Assembly (NCBI RefSeq): GCF_037975245.1
Contig: NC_092562.1
Span: forward strand, 31,686,554-31,750,553
DNA length: 64,000 nucleotides
Direction: 5' to 3'
From: Apostichopus japonicus
Taxonomy: Eukaryota; Echinodermata; Holothuroidea; Aspidochirotida; Stichopodidae
A program made the translations under genes and the position numbers. Below, piece by piece: positions 1 through 12,890 of the stretch (position 1 is the stretch's first letter; every line of letters begins with the position of its first letter). The notes below the pieces were generated by a model. It was not told where the DNA came from, did no database searches, and was given only the letters and a program-made list of their open reading frames with translations.

Positions 1-2052
1 TCTTGCAATCATCAATTGTCATTACATCATAAACACATTAAAGGAGAAGAGAATCCAAACATCTTTGTGATTAGCAGCTCAGCCATAACTACATAACTTC
101 TCAGAAATAATCGCGTCAAGGGCCTCCAAGTTCTTATTTCTGTCATATTTTGTACCTGAAGTTGAGGCCAATCTTCAATGTTTTATTCAGTTTTTGAAAC
201 AGTAATCTATAATGTAAACATAATACACATTGTAATTCATAAAACCATCCATATACAAACATTGGAATAGTTGTTGCTCGATGACGTCATCCTTAGACTT
301 GTTCAAGTCTCAGGCGTGAAGGGACATTAAAACTCTGGATCCCCTATATGGAGGTATATTTATCCAAGTTTTTATTGGGAAGCTGTCCAACTCCTGCATC
401 TCTATTCTCTATTATAAGATGATAATGAAGGCTGGGTGTGTTCCTTCTTTAACAGCACCGAAACAGTAGCCCGGATGGAGCTTGTTGATTGCCACTAACG
501 TTAGGATGACCTTTGGCACATCATTAATGTTGATATTATTATTTAAACATTTCTAAAGCGCACATATATATGTAAAAACATAAGCTATGGCGCTGTACAA
601 ACTTAAAAGAGTAAAGGTAAAAAACTTAACGAAAATTAAGAAACCATGTTAATCAAATGTAAGTGTCTAATGTAAAGACTATTAGCTAAGTCCCACTGAT
701 GCAACCCAAACCTCAATGGGAATTGGTAGGACTCTTATAGCCTCGATTAACATCTTTAAAATGTATTAAAAATTTGTCAAGGTGGAATCGTGTTAAATGT
801 CATGGAAGGATGCTCTGTTGTTTATGAGAAGCTAAAAGAATATGTTTTAATTGCGATATTAAATTGATGAAATAATGGCTTGGAATTAATATTTAAGCCT
901 GCAGCGAGGGTCTGACATAATCACCATTTAAGTTTTAATGAGCATTCTAGACATGTCCATATTTTAATGTGGATGATCTTGAAAACAGCAATAGAAACAT
1001 TTATACGGCTGAAAAGTTATTTTGTATAATATATCATTAAAACAATTCTGCATTAAATCCAAATTTAATAGTATATTAAATGCGTCGAGGTATTAAATCG
1101 CATTCCCCACATCGTAAAATCTACGCTAGGCTCTTTATGGATGTTACTTCTTCTATACGCATAAGAATAAAGCGTGTTCTTCAGCCAGATCAAGACGAAA
1201 ATATGCCTTGTACATGATTACAGTGAAACCATACAGACAGGACGAGGAGACAATATTTGCCAACACATCAACGATACCTCCAAGGCGTCTAAGCCAACTT
1301 TGCTAAACTTAAAATAATGACTTCGGTAATAGTTACGGCTGCATGGCTGACGATGCATAATCACAACACATCCCCGGAACAGACTAAACGACACATTCAG
1401 GCGATATACCATTCATATGTCTTAGCCATCGCCAAAGACGCAACGACCCTACGTTACGTTTTTACCCCAACCCAGCTTGTGGTAGCCACACCCATTCAAT
1501 AAATAAATATATATCTATATATATATACAGAGCAATAAGGAAAATTTTGCAGCTATCGAAAATAAAAGCCAAATATAATAGTTTCTCGTGATTATTACAT
1601 TCGAATATGAAAGACTTGTTCAAGTTAGCTAAAACTGAGTCGATGCACAAAATAACGTGGAATTTAGGACATTTAACATATACGTATACGCTGTTCACGT
1701 AACGGACTCGTGATAACGCAGTAGTATAGCCTACCATTATGAATGGAGGCCATCTTATTATACATTCTGTTTGGTTTTCAAGATATTCAGCGTTAAAATG
1801 TGGTTTAATGTCTGCAGAACTCAGTTAAAGCTGCTACAGCCTGACTCGACTCCCAGAAAGGCATTCTTTCTGAATAATACATTTATTTATAACGACTTAT
1901 CATGATGTCTTTCATTTAAATTTAGACGCATTTTTTTTAAGCACAAATAAAACAGTGAGGTTCTAACTCGATCTTGTTTGTATTGAGGGGGGAGGAGGGA
2001 GTGAGGGTAGAGGGAACTTTCCGTAACTGGAAACAATTTTTTTCCAGTTTGA
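1..2052. other. Non-coding stretch, nothing recognised
   Basis: AT-rich sequence with stops in every frame and no open frame that resembles a known protein. It contains only short TA-rich runs (for example near 1500-1530) and a short G/A-rich run near 1985-2015. It could be part of the downstream introns of the minus-strand SLC1 gene, whose later exons are not visible, or intergenic DNA. Confidence 0.5.
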
Positions 2053-2364
2053 TATTAACATCATTGTGAGCATGTGTTTAAGTATTTCATTAACATCATT
2101 TTATGTATGTGTTTATGTATTTTATTATCATCATTGTATGTATGTGTATAGGTTTTTAATAACATCATTGTATGTATGTGTTTAAGTATTTAATTAACAT
2201 CATTGTATGTATGTGTTTAAGTATTTAATTAACATAATTGTATGTATGTGTTTAAGTATTTAATTAACATCATTGTATGTATGTGTTTAAGTATTTAATT
2301 AACATGATTTTATGTATATGTTTAAGTATTTATTTAACATCATTGTATGTATGTGTTTAAGTAT
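2053..2364. repeat. 35-bp minisatellite, about 9 copies
   Basis: The core ATTAACATCATTGTATG followed by TATGTGTTTAAGTATTT recurs with a 35-bp period. The left copies are degenerate and the central copies (about 2161-2300) nearly identical. It passes directly into a second, unrelated tandem repeat at 2365. Confidence 0.9.
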
Positions 2365-2663
2365 AGTGATCTAATGGCATCACATCGTAGTGATCTGATG
2401 GCATCACATTGTAGTGAACTGATGGCATCACATGATACTAATGGCATCATATAAGTGAATTGATGGCATCAACCATAGTGAGCTGATGGCATCACATCAT
2501 AGTGGGTGATGGCATCACATGATAGCGATCTGATGGCATCACATCATACTGAATTGATGGCATCACATCTTAGTAAATTGATGGAAGCACATCATAGTGA
2601 ATTGATGGTGGCACATCGTGGTGATCTGATGGCATCACATGATAGTGAATTGATGACATGAAC
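2365..2663. repeat. 24-bp minisatellite, about 12 copies
   Basis: Units of the form AGTGATCTGATGGCATCACA plus four variable bases repeat with a 24-bp period, with small indels and substitutions. Each unit contains the near-palindrome TGATGGCATCA. Confidence 0.9.
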
Positions 2664-5600
2664 TAACCAATACAAGTCAACATCTATGACGTATTGACGT
2701 TAACGAAATCACTATTCGCTTCAATTGATCAATTGATATTAGTTATTTATGAAGCAAGCCAATTTACATACATATTTAGCAATCAAAACTTTCCGAAACA
2801 CATCTTGTCAGCTATAGTATGCATAGGTGGCTTGAAGACAAAAACGGATTTAAGAAAAAAAAACACAGAAAAATTACAACTTATCACAAGAAACAGTCAC
2901 AGGGGAAAGAAAACAATATTCACACCGTAATTATTATTGTAGCTTAGACATATACGTTCAGCGGCATTGACAAGTAGTGTTAAAATGAGTTTATTCACTT
3001 ATATGTATAGTTTGTGTGAGTTCGTATTCCCGGTATCTACATAATGTATATCTCAAGGGCGCCACTGAACTCGAAGTAATGTTAATACAATCGTATAGTT
3101 ATAGCCCGATACATATATATTGATCAGTTGCTGATGTCCACCCAGGTGAATTACTCTTAGTATTCCAGGACTCGTTTGCATTCTCTTTACTCCTATTAAT
3201 ACTATATAGTTTAAAGTACTCACTGATATCACTGGCCGCGTGAAACGTCACAAATAATGCATACCAAGGGACTCTGTAACTTTAGGCACAGGTCATGTGA
3301 AATCATTTACATAAATAATGTATGTACCTGTTATTCGATGGAGAAGTTTTAATGCATAATATTAGAAATAAATTAAGAAACAATCTACTTAAGCTGTAAG
3401 GGTCCCGTGTCTATTGCATATTCTACTGGTAAACCAACACATAGTGTTGCACGTGTTAGATAAAGCACTATAAACATAGGGAAATTTGGAATCAAAAGTA
3501 TGAAAATACAGCTCTATTTAGTGCATAACAAATTCACCTTCCAAAGTGAACCCATGAGATAATTTGGACCGATCAGATAGGTTAGAGTTTTAGAAGGCGA
3601 AGCTTGTGCGGATCTGTCTTTTCAAGTTTACTCGCCGTTTCTTTCTTGACGAAATTCCAGGAACGACCACTTCTGTATGGCAGGTAGCGAAAAATAACCC
3701 AGGAACATGATAAAACCCATCACAGCAGACTGCCTGTGAAAGTTCTCTGTTATACCTAACCGGAAGGAGCGGGATGAAGGATGTCTGAGAGGGTGGAGGT
3801 GCAGGTTTGAGTACCCCCCCCCCACACCGCCCCTTCCACACCACATAAGCTCTTAATACTCTTCTAATGTAAAATGTGTAACAAGATCATCTCTTATTCT
3901 GCGTCACCTAATTTATATACATTGAGATTACATAGCTGCGTACATTTTAAATTCAACGTAACATGCTTAATTTCTCGTAGCCTCTAGCAGCAGCAGGTTG
4001 CCGGATGGAAAAGTGCAAGAGAGATGAATAAGTCCCCAGCTGAAGTCAGAGTACTTGAAGGTTCCCAGTGACTGTATAATAAGGTAGAAGACCTCTTCAC
4101 GTGACACGTACAAACAGATCAGGACAATATATCACTGTAATGAACTAAACTATAGGTTTATGTTAATATCACGAAGTAGTTGGGACTTCATAGAGAGTGA
4201 AAGAATTGTGTTCTTATTAGATGCATTGATGTAAACAAGGTACACACAACAAAACATGCAGGTTCTGTTGGCTTGACTTGAGAGGGAACACACCGGATGT
4301 GTCAACAACCTTACAATTCATCAGTATTGACCCCAAATATGCTACAAAGTCAGATACTGGTCACTCATGCTCAAACTAGTAATTCAGCCAGAATTCTACT
4401 GTCACCTGCAAAGTATGTGTCCTCATTGAGATATTTAATTGTCTAATTAATATTCTCGATGTCTGGAAATAATCTGGAGATGCAGTACCACCAGGAAAGT
4501 ATTTTTCCAAACTGTTAGCAATATTAGCCTGCTATCATTTTTGAGCCAATAAACTGATGACCATTATTATAGCAGCAGGATTGGTAGATAGTACAGCTAT
4601 CCTATGCGGAGAAGAAATCAATTTAACATGCTTTGATGCTATATCGCCGAATAAGGGCATTTCCCCAATAATGACTGAAACCATACCAGGATTGTCGAAA
4701 AGAATAAATTTTCAAACATTGCCTTCTCTCGTATCTTGGAAAACATGCAATCCGGAGGTTCAACCATAACAAACAAGCCATTTTGTATTATTTTCCATTA
4801 TTTAATTTCAGTTGGCAATAAGGATTTCAAGTATACTTTATGTGCAGGAAATGGCAACCTACCATTGGTGAAATGTAGCCTACACCCTTTTCATAACGAA
4901 CTTATATAACGGAGGTCATTGTGGTGAACTTGTCCCTAAAATATCAAAGACCATTATCTTGCACGGCACGGGAGTAAATTAGTTTTTAAAATTCGTGGGC
5001 ATGGAGCTACTTTTTTTGCCAATTTGTGATGTCATAGTGTCACTTGGGATGGTGTGGGGGGGGGGGGCGATACAATTTAATACTCTTGGTTTTCTGTCTC
5101 CATTTCAATGTGAACGTAAACAGTCCAATAAACAAATACCAGTATTATGACATATGAAAACATACAAACACAAGCTCATTACCACTGTAGACTTCCTCCT
5201 GTTTCATATATGAGGAAACGTGACAAATGTAACATCTCCCTAAAGAAATACGGTTTCTCTTAGCTGTTGGTGGCTTTTCTCATCACAAGCATTAATCTAG
5301 CCTAATATATAACTACCTTTATTTGGCTAAGTAATACCTATTTGCATAGTTAAAGGTCACATACTTTTACATGAAACTTTGGAAGGTACTAGCACTAGCA
5401 GTAGTTACTATGCTACAAATGACGAGGGGCGTTTAGACCGAATTACTAGAAAATCTGTTTAGCAACCTTCAGATTTGAAAGAACCTTGGATGTTTTCTTC
5501 CACAAGCTGAGACGTCCAGGGTCATAAGGGGAAGTTATACAAGACCTTTTGGAAAAATAAACCAAGTCAGAACATAGACACACAAACCAAATGAATTTCA

Positions 5601-5689
5601 CCAAACAGATACAACCTCAGCCCTGGTTTCCATACATTGGGATTGTTAACCCAAAAGGTTGCTCGACCTAAGAAAGGAGAAGGTATACT
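2664..5689. other. Non-coding stretch, nothing recognised
   Basis: No exon, RNA gene or repeat family recognised. Overlapping minus-strand open frames near 3590-3846 include a low-complexity Gly/Pro-rich stretch from a C-run and resemble no family I know. A G-run lies near 5056-5067. Confidence 0.45.
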
Positions 5690-7090
5690 TGCTGTTCCAG
5701 AATGGAAGTTACAAGCCAATCGAAGAATCCATGAACTGCATGATGTTGCATCTCAGTTAGATTGTTAGGAAGAACTATAACAAAAGGTCTTTGTCTTGAC
5801 TTTTCAAGTGCGTTTTAATAATGTCTTGCCAAATCAATTAATGAATGATTTTACACGATTTATCAAAGAAACATGGCTTATTCATTGGCTGACACAAGTT
5901 CTGCAAGGATGGTCCAGACAAGTTAAGTTGGATAAAGGGTTATCGGAAATATCGGAACTAAAGGCTGGTGTTCCTCAAGGGGGGTGGGGGGTGCGGGGGC
6001 GATTATCTGCTTTATTATTTATTATATATTGATGAAATTAGGTCAAACTCACAGATTTCTGTTACATAATATGCCGATGATACTGCTGTATCATGCATAA
6101 TTTCTAAGAGCTCTGTTGAAATTGAACAATCAAATTATCAGTGTTCTGTAAATGACAAAGTTCCAACATGTGACCGCAAGACTTTATTGCCTATCCCCCC
6201 AAAAATAAAGGAAATTTGCTTTTGAAAATAAAACATGTAGGTCTCATTCTATCAAAATCGCAACGTATTATACTATTGAGGGATCTGAGGTGGCTAGAAC
6301 CTCCAAAACTGAGTACTGGGAGTATACATCGATGGCAGTTTGACCTTCTCTTGCAATGTATCAAGTATTAAGCAAAGTATATTATATAGTATCTATAGTG
6401 TGGCTTACGTTGTGCCTTTTTTTAACCAATATGCTAAGGAAAGTGTTTTCCAATACTATTATTCTACCACATATGATCTAAGTTGTGCCTGCCTGGTACC
6501 ATTTTATATTGCAAAAGGCACAGAAAGAAGAATGAAGTTACACATCGGCTATATTTAATTTAGATTACAATATACTTTTAGAAAAAGTAAATGCTGCTGC
6601 AAGAACTGAGTTTACAAGAATGACTAATAAGATGAACATTGATCAGAATCACCATTTGTATACTGTAATAAACAGTCTCCTGCACAAATCGTACAGAAAA
6701 TCTTAGAAATCCCCACAAAATACCGAACATAGGTTGACAGAAACTCTTTTATTTACCTTGCTGCTTTATACATTCCATCCGAGCACTTAAAATGTTTGTT
6801 GTAGTCTATTTGTTATATCGTTTATTTGTGAACTTTGCATGTTTAGATGTATTTGATATGATATCCTATCATCTTAACATTTTTCCTTTTTTTATTAGTT
6901 ATTCTTAGACTGTTTGTTGTAGTCTGTTTGTTATATCGTTTTATGTATTAACTTTTGTATGTGTAGATGTATTTGATATGATATCCTATCATCATAACAT
7001 TTCCCCCCTTTTAGTTATTCATCTTGTTGAGGTATTATATGACTCTTCTCTATAAATTGTATACGTATACAGGAAGGAATAAAAAGAAGA
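5690..7090 (+). mobile_element. Decayed non-LTR retrotransposon (LINE), reverse transcriptase fragment
   Basis: Pieces of a reverse transcriptase lie in order on the plus strand. A motif-A-like LDFSSAF is at about 5795-5815. A thumb/palm stretch ends in GVPQG just before a G-rich run (about 5975-6000), and LSALLFIIY with IDEI follows at about 6003-6045. The catalytic YADDTAV is at 6070-6090, and LGVYIDGS followed by a downstream LINE-like segment is at 6316-6400. The pieces are in different frames and separated by stops, so the copy is dead. The 3' part has a direct duplication (about 6793-6900 and 6911-7018, period about 119 bp). The tail ends in an A/G-rich stretch near 7075-7095, compatible with a LINE 3' end. 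Motif order points to a non-LTR rather than LTR element; the clade cannot be fixed. The start boundary is approximate. Confidence 0.8.
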
Positions 7091-7177
7091 AGCACATACT
7101 ATAGTACAACTTGGAAACACTTGAACAATGGCACAGTTGTTTTCCACTTTAAATCTGAGGATTCACACGAGGTTAAA

Positions 7178-9005
7178 CAGGTGCGTATCCAGGGGGGGCG
7201 TTGGGGGCGCGCGCCCCCCGGGTAAGGAAAAGAGGAGAGAAAAAAAGAGAAGAAAAAAGGGAAAAGGAGGGGAAAAGAGAAAAGGAGGAGAGGAAGGAAG
7301 GGAAAAGAAAAAGAAAAAAGAGAGAAAAAGGAGAAAAGGAGGGAGTAGAAGATAGTCAAGACCTCGGGAAGAGAAAGATCCCTATTATATACACAGGGTA
7401 GCCAGTGACAGATCAAGGATTACGGAGGGGGTGTGCGCCTCACCCTACCCCTTACCCCGACAACTCCATTTTTGACGTTTCCGTTTTTCCTCTCTCACTA
7501 ATGTACTTGAACTCGACCGAGTCGTCGGGGAACATAACGCATTTCGGGAAGGGGGCGACCGCCCCCCCCCCGAGCAAATTTTCTTTATGACGTCACTAGT
7601 AATTTCAAAATAGACAATGCTTAGATGCAACTTACAAGGCCTGGGAAGTGTCATTTCCAGCGATCTGGGAGGCATTTTCGGCCAAAATTTTTCTTGTACG
7701 CTTCGCGCCAACTCATGGTGGCGCTTCGCTTAGATAGTTTGCCTACAGGCTTCGCCCTCCCTTGGCAAGTACTCGCTACACGCCTGTTCGAATTTGTAAA
7801 GCAAAGAGCAGATATAACATCATATCAATGAGCATTTAAATGCATGTTCCACGATGTACAGCCTCAAAAACTGTCAATGTGTGTAGTCAAAGGCGTAGGA
7901 GCCACATTGGATTTGGGGGCTGTAATGACTTGCCCGAAAAAAAAGCCAAAATATTTCGCGCAAGAAGCGCGCATTCAACATGTCGATGCCAATATCATAT
8001 AGGCAAGATCGGTCATTACATTGTATGGCATCGTGTACCGCACGGTCCGTCAAAGTTGCACAGTATACCGGCGGATGCTAATGTAAACAACCAAATTTTG
8101 TCTTATGTAGATGGAGAAAAAGCATACAGATCCATTTATGTCAAAACTCTCTTTTACAGTAGTAATGTCGGCCAAGCTTACAACTTTATTTCAATTACCA
8201 AGGAGATCATTTTAAGCTATTCATTGCTATTTATTTTTCTTTCAGTAGGTGCCCCAAAAAAAGGGAAAACAATTGGGAGGAGGGGGGGGGGCTGCAGCCA
8301 CCGCCTCCTACGGGACCTACGCCTATGAGTGAAGTGTTCGGTTTCGATATACCTGATATCGGAAATATCTGCTATTTTTCTGTTCCTTATACCAAGTTTT
8401 GTAAAAGCCATTATAAGAGGTTGCAATATTTCTACACCAATAAATTAACTGTGTCGGAATTTTCCAAAATTTCCTCACCAACATTCTTCATCATACTTTC
8501 CTCTACTCGTTCAATTTTGACCCGTCTGTTAGGGGTTCAAGGAGGTTTTTCTATATTGGTTGTCTATAGATTGAATTTTGTGCAACATTATGGGTATGTT
8601 TTCAGGTGATTTTATTCGCGAGAAAAGTGAATTTTCAAATTCTCAACAAGTAATGGGCTTAAAACCTTCAAAAGTGGGGCTTTCGGATATTGTGGGCCGT
8701 GACGTAGAATAACCTACAAAAGCAATGATCCATAGGACATGCAATCAGGTCGAACATGATGTGTGACTGGTGACAATCTTCAAAAAGGTTATTGATGAAA
8801 AAAAAAACTTTGGGGAAATACTTGGTTCTCAGGCAAAAGTGTACATCTGGTTGCTCATTTTCAAGCCCGAGAAGTGCCATTTCCGGTGATCTGGGGGGTA
8901 TCAAAACCACAAATTTTCTTGTACGCTCCGCGCCAACCGATGGTGGCGCTCCGCTTAGATAGTAATTCGCGCCCCCCGGGTTAGAAAATCCTGGATACGC
9001 GCCTG
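7178..9005. mobile_element. TIR DNA transposon, non-autonomous, 5-bp TSD (copy 1)
   Basis: The left end reads CAGGTGCGTATCCAGG and the right end is its inverted form, CTGGATACGCGCCTG. The element is flanked by a 5-bp duplication TTAAA (7173-7177 and 9006-9010). It contains a long purine-only tract and two copies of a conserved module (about 7640-7739 and 8866-8963). A possible nested insertion lies between AGGCGTAGG at 7891 and CCTACGCCT ending 8324. No transposase is visible: the longest open frame (7840-8328) matches nothing I know and spans the nested segment, so I do not call it a gene. Superfamily not assigned. Confidence 0.8.
7224..7350. repeat. Polypurine (G+A) tract
   Basis: About 125 bases composed almost only of G and A, inside TIR element copy 1. 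It creates spurious Lys/Glu/Arg-rich frames on the plus strand and Phe/Ser/Leu-rich ones on the minus strand. A tract of this kind can in principle form triplex DNA. Confidence 0.85.
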
Positions 9006-9252
9006 TTAAACATTCCGTTTAGGGGGGTAGTACAGTGCAAAAGCTTCAAAAACGTTTCAAGGATACTTAGAAACTATTGTCAGAGACATTTCACTAAATA
9101 CAATAACTTGATCATGAAGAATTGCACACAATTGTCCATAGTCTGTGTGCTTCCTAAGAGTTCCGACTTAACAGATTACGCCACTGGGACTATTGTTTTT
9201 GCAATTGCATGTGTTCATATTTTCATCAAAATGGAATCACTTATACCACATG

Positions 9253-9740
9253 CATGCAAATCCCTTATCTATTTTATATATTGTAGAAAATCGTGGGGGT
9301 TCTTTTTAAAATAAATAAAACCAATGTACCACCCTTTCAGCAGCCGGCTCTCCTTGCCCTCCCTACCTCAACATCCCTCTATCCGACGCCATCCATGTCA
9401 CCCAAGAAAAACATACTAAAACACTTATATCCGCCCATTGCCCAAACAAATTCCTTGTCTATTTTATACATTGCCATAACTCTCGGCGTTCTTTTAAAAT
9501 AAATAAGACCAATATACCACCCCTATCAACAACCGGCTCTCCTTGCCCTCTATACCCCTCCCCTCATCATATCCAACCCCATCCATGTAGCTCAAGAAAA
9601 ACCTACTAAACCACTTATGTTGATATCTGCGTATAACCCATGCAAATTCCTTGTCTATATCATACATTGTAGACGTGGAGGTTCTTTTTAAAATCAATAA
9701 GAACAATGTTCCACCCCTTCGATTATTTTCTTCTATCCTA
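9253..9740. repeat. Three direct repeats of about 190-196 bp
   Basis: A segment containing CTTGTCTATTTTATACATTG, then TTCTTTTAAAATAAATAA, then ATGTACCACCC-like and TCAAGAAAAAC-like blocks occurs three times. Anchor points are 9263, 9453 and 9649, the third copy being partial. The copies differ by substitutions and small indels. No coding capacity is recognised. Confidence 0.8.
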
Positions 9741-11873
9741 AGGTTATCCCACCTAACACCCCCCCCCCCACCTTTCCCCAATTTGTTTGACAGTGAAAAT
9801 TCACGGTGTACCCTATGGCTACTACACACTAAAGTGACGGATACTATACTCTGGGAGAGGAAGAAACTTCAAAATTTAGTTCTAGCATAGTGACGAATGT
9901 GTGACGAATAATCTAAAATTAACTGAAAAATGACATGACATAACGACGAATATGGTTACACTAAAATCACTACTTTGTAAGAAATTTTTCGATCAACAAC
10001 AAATATGAGAACACGTTCACAAATATGAGAATATGAGAATATGAGAACACAAATATGAGAACACATGAGAACAAGTTCTATTTGTTAAATTTCATATATT
10101 GACAACTTTCGGAAAATAGATCCATTTTTAATTACGATATACTTAAGTCAAAATGTGCAAATCTTTAGAGCGCGTTTTAATCAAAACTCACTTTTTGCAC
10201 ATTCGTCACTACGCCAGAACGGGGACGAAATGTACTAAACACAACGCCATGTGTCATGTCAAGGCCTACCGGTATAGGTCATGCAGCGGAAATCAGTGTT
10301 GAATAACTTGGCTGGAAATTAATTAGGATAACAAAAAACAAGAGGAGGTTGCCATAGCAACTCCCTAGTGATAAACAGGTATATATTAGTTAATATATTG
10401 TGTTTGTACCCCCTTCCACTTCACGCATGTTAAACGTTTTATAAACCCGTAAATTGACGGTGAAATGTTGATGTAATATTACCGTGGAACGCCGTGCAAG
10501 TTAACAGTGATTTATGATAAGTATAATATGAAATATTATTTAGCATGGGCATTTAAGGTTAATTCAGGTTAACTGCCCATTCAATAAGTAATTTGACGTC
10601 ATGGTCGTACAAATACCATGAAACCGTAAATTAACATTCTACACGCTTGTTTGATGAATAACACCTACTAGGCTAAATCCAGTTTTAATTACAACTTTAC
10701 TACATCTTATAATATACACACATATCTCGCGAGTAAAATTACAGGTTGTACGAAGCAAAAGGTAAATTATAACTTACTGGTAAGTAAGAAAATAACTGGA
10801 ATTTAAGAAATCCATTTCACATGGAATTCCTAAAACGGAAATTCAGCAAAATTAGCTAAAAAAGAAGACATCCGCTAGTTTAGCACAGCTACTCTTGTAT
10901 GAACTCACTCTTCGGTTAGATTGAAATTCACTTCTCAGAAGAGTGACCCTCTTGGACTCTTAAAGAGTGCTATCTTGGAATTAAGAGTCTGATAGAGTAG
11001 TAGTGATATTTCTTTAAACTGGAAAGGATTTCAAGGAGAACTACGTCGTCTTTTAATATTCATTTATTAATTATTTCGAACGCCAAGCAGCTAATGACAA
11101 ATGTTTTCAACACACCACCGTTAAAATGATGACAATAGATGACTGGCGTTTAACAGACATATACCGATGGGAAATTCACGGTTACACCGAAAACCGTCTT
11201 AGCGCAGGCTTCCTGGCTGACGTAATTCTACGGTAGAAACCATCACTTTTTATTTAACACACTGCAGATGTATACGGCATACAATACCGTACCAGAGAGA
11301 AAAACACATTTACTTTACATTAAACATATGTGAGAATACATTTAAATCCGTTGTGGCCTAGCTAGAATGAAAGTGATCTAAGTATACATACGGCGATTGG
11401 TTACGATGTCAAATCATGACACAAAATGACATGTTGAATGGATGTATAGTATTCATCATGTTGACATCTGTAAGCATTTGCATGCATTGAATAAGTGGTT
11501 TACGTTGCTTAGAAAACATCTATTAATTGACCCCACCATTATCCAAGACTGATCTGCGCCCATGGTATAGGTGTGACAACAAAGCCACATTTGGTCTGGT
11601 AATCAAGGTACTGGGAATGTATAGGCTTAACATCACTCTATTTGTTTAGTAAAATCAGAGATATGTTACTATGGTTATACTTCCGGTGACTGATCTGCTA
11701 AAACGCATGAATGTCCTGCTAATAGAACACGTAACGGAAACAATAGATGTATTAAATACAAATCATGTTTAAAATCGTGCAAGGGTGTTCTGCTGTTGAA
11801 ACGAAGTTATAAGGACACGGTTTGTGTTGGATTGTAGAAGCTTCGCTTACGTCATTTTCCTAATGTTTTGCCT
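9741..11873. other. Non-coding stretch with a short AATATGAGAACA repeat
   Basis: At about 9998-10078 the motif AAATATGAGAACAC and its truncated form repeat several times. Around 10885-10990 several ACTCT/AGAGT inverted segments suggest a small, old fold-back element. Otherwise nothing is recognised. Confidence 0.5.
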
Positions 11874-12257
11874 TTACAACACTCATGCATAGTGTACGAT
11901 TATGTCCGTATACCGTTACAACACTCATGCATAGTGTACGATTATGTCGGTATACCGTTACAACACTCATGCATAGTGTACTGTTATGTCCGTATACCGT
12001 TACAACACTCATGCATAGTGTACGATTATGTCGGTATACCGTTACAACACTCATGCATAGTGTACTGTTATGTCGGTATACCGTTACAACACTCATGCAT
12101 AGTGTACTGTTATGTCGGCATACCGTTACAACACTCATGCATAGTGTGCGATTATGTCGGTATACCGTTACAACACTTATGCATAGTTTACTGTTATGTC
12201 GGTATACCGTTAAAACACTCATGCATAATAGTGTACGATTTTGGCGGTATACCGTAA
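11874..12257. repeat. 42-bp minisatellite, about 9 copies
   Basis: The unit starts TTACAACACTCATGCATAGT and ends GTCGGTATACCG. The period of 42 bp is a multiple of three and the consensus has few stops, so repetitive open frames appear on both strands (for example 11868-12257 plus and 11860-12333 minus). They are repeat artefacts. Each unit carries the palindromes ATGCAT and GGTATACC. Confidence 0.95.
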
Positions 12258-12699
12258 CAACGGTAGGCCAAGAGAGTACATGATATTGGACGATGGAGCT
12301 GTCTCCGAAACGACAGTTGCAAGAGTAGACCAAGAGAGAGGTAAAACATGGAGATAAGCCTATATGTTAGGTCATTCAATTGGTAAACAGATTACAGCAT
12401 ACCATCTGAAACACGATACTGTTTGTTTGTTATTATTCACATGGGCTGTCAGTGCTTCTTTAAATTGATACAGAAATCTTTCCTCACGTTCCAAACATGT
12501 TTATCAAAAGGTGAACGCGAAGTCATACCGGGGTCGGCATTTTCATTCCAAAGACATGATTTGGCTATTCAGTATACATGTATGGCGTCAACGTGTGAAC
12601 GAGACCGTTTGCTGAATACGCACACATACAAAAACAAAAAAAACAAGAAAAACAAAAAATAAACGCAGACGCCTATTGTCGGTATATCTTGATCCAAGA

Positions 12700-12890
12700 A
12701 TTGTATTAGTGTTTTGTGTTTTGTTAATGCTTCCATTTATGTTTGTGTTTTGTTAATGCTTACATTTATGTTTGTGTTTTGTTAATGCTTCCATTTGTGT
12801 TTTGTTAATGCTTCCATTTGTGTTTTGTTAATGCTTCCATTAGTGTTTTATTAATGCTTCCATATGTGTTTGTGTTTATGTTAATTCTTT
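12700..12890. repeat. Short tandem repeat of TTTTGTTAATGCTTCCATT
   Basis: TTTTGTTAATGCTTCCATT recurs about six times at variable spacing (roughly 24-33 bp), with optional TATGTTTGTG spacers. Two A-rich runs just upstream (about 12630-12660) are simple sequence. Confidence 0.85.

Noticed and set aside
7128-7416. Lys/Glu-rich plus-strand frames and Phe/Ser-rich minus-strand frame
   Set aside because: Translations of a purine-only tract inside a transposon.
7840-8328. 162-codon open frame
   Set aside because: Spans a suspected nested repeat with inverted ends, resembles no protein and ends in a G-run; treated as chance.
11860-12333. Long open frames on both strands with repetitive HSV/CIVY and VVTVYRHN peptides
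   Set aside because: They arise from a 42-bp tandem repeat whose period is a multiple of three; no splice sites, start context or conserved domain.
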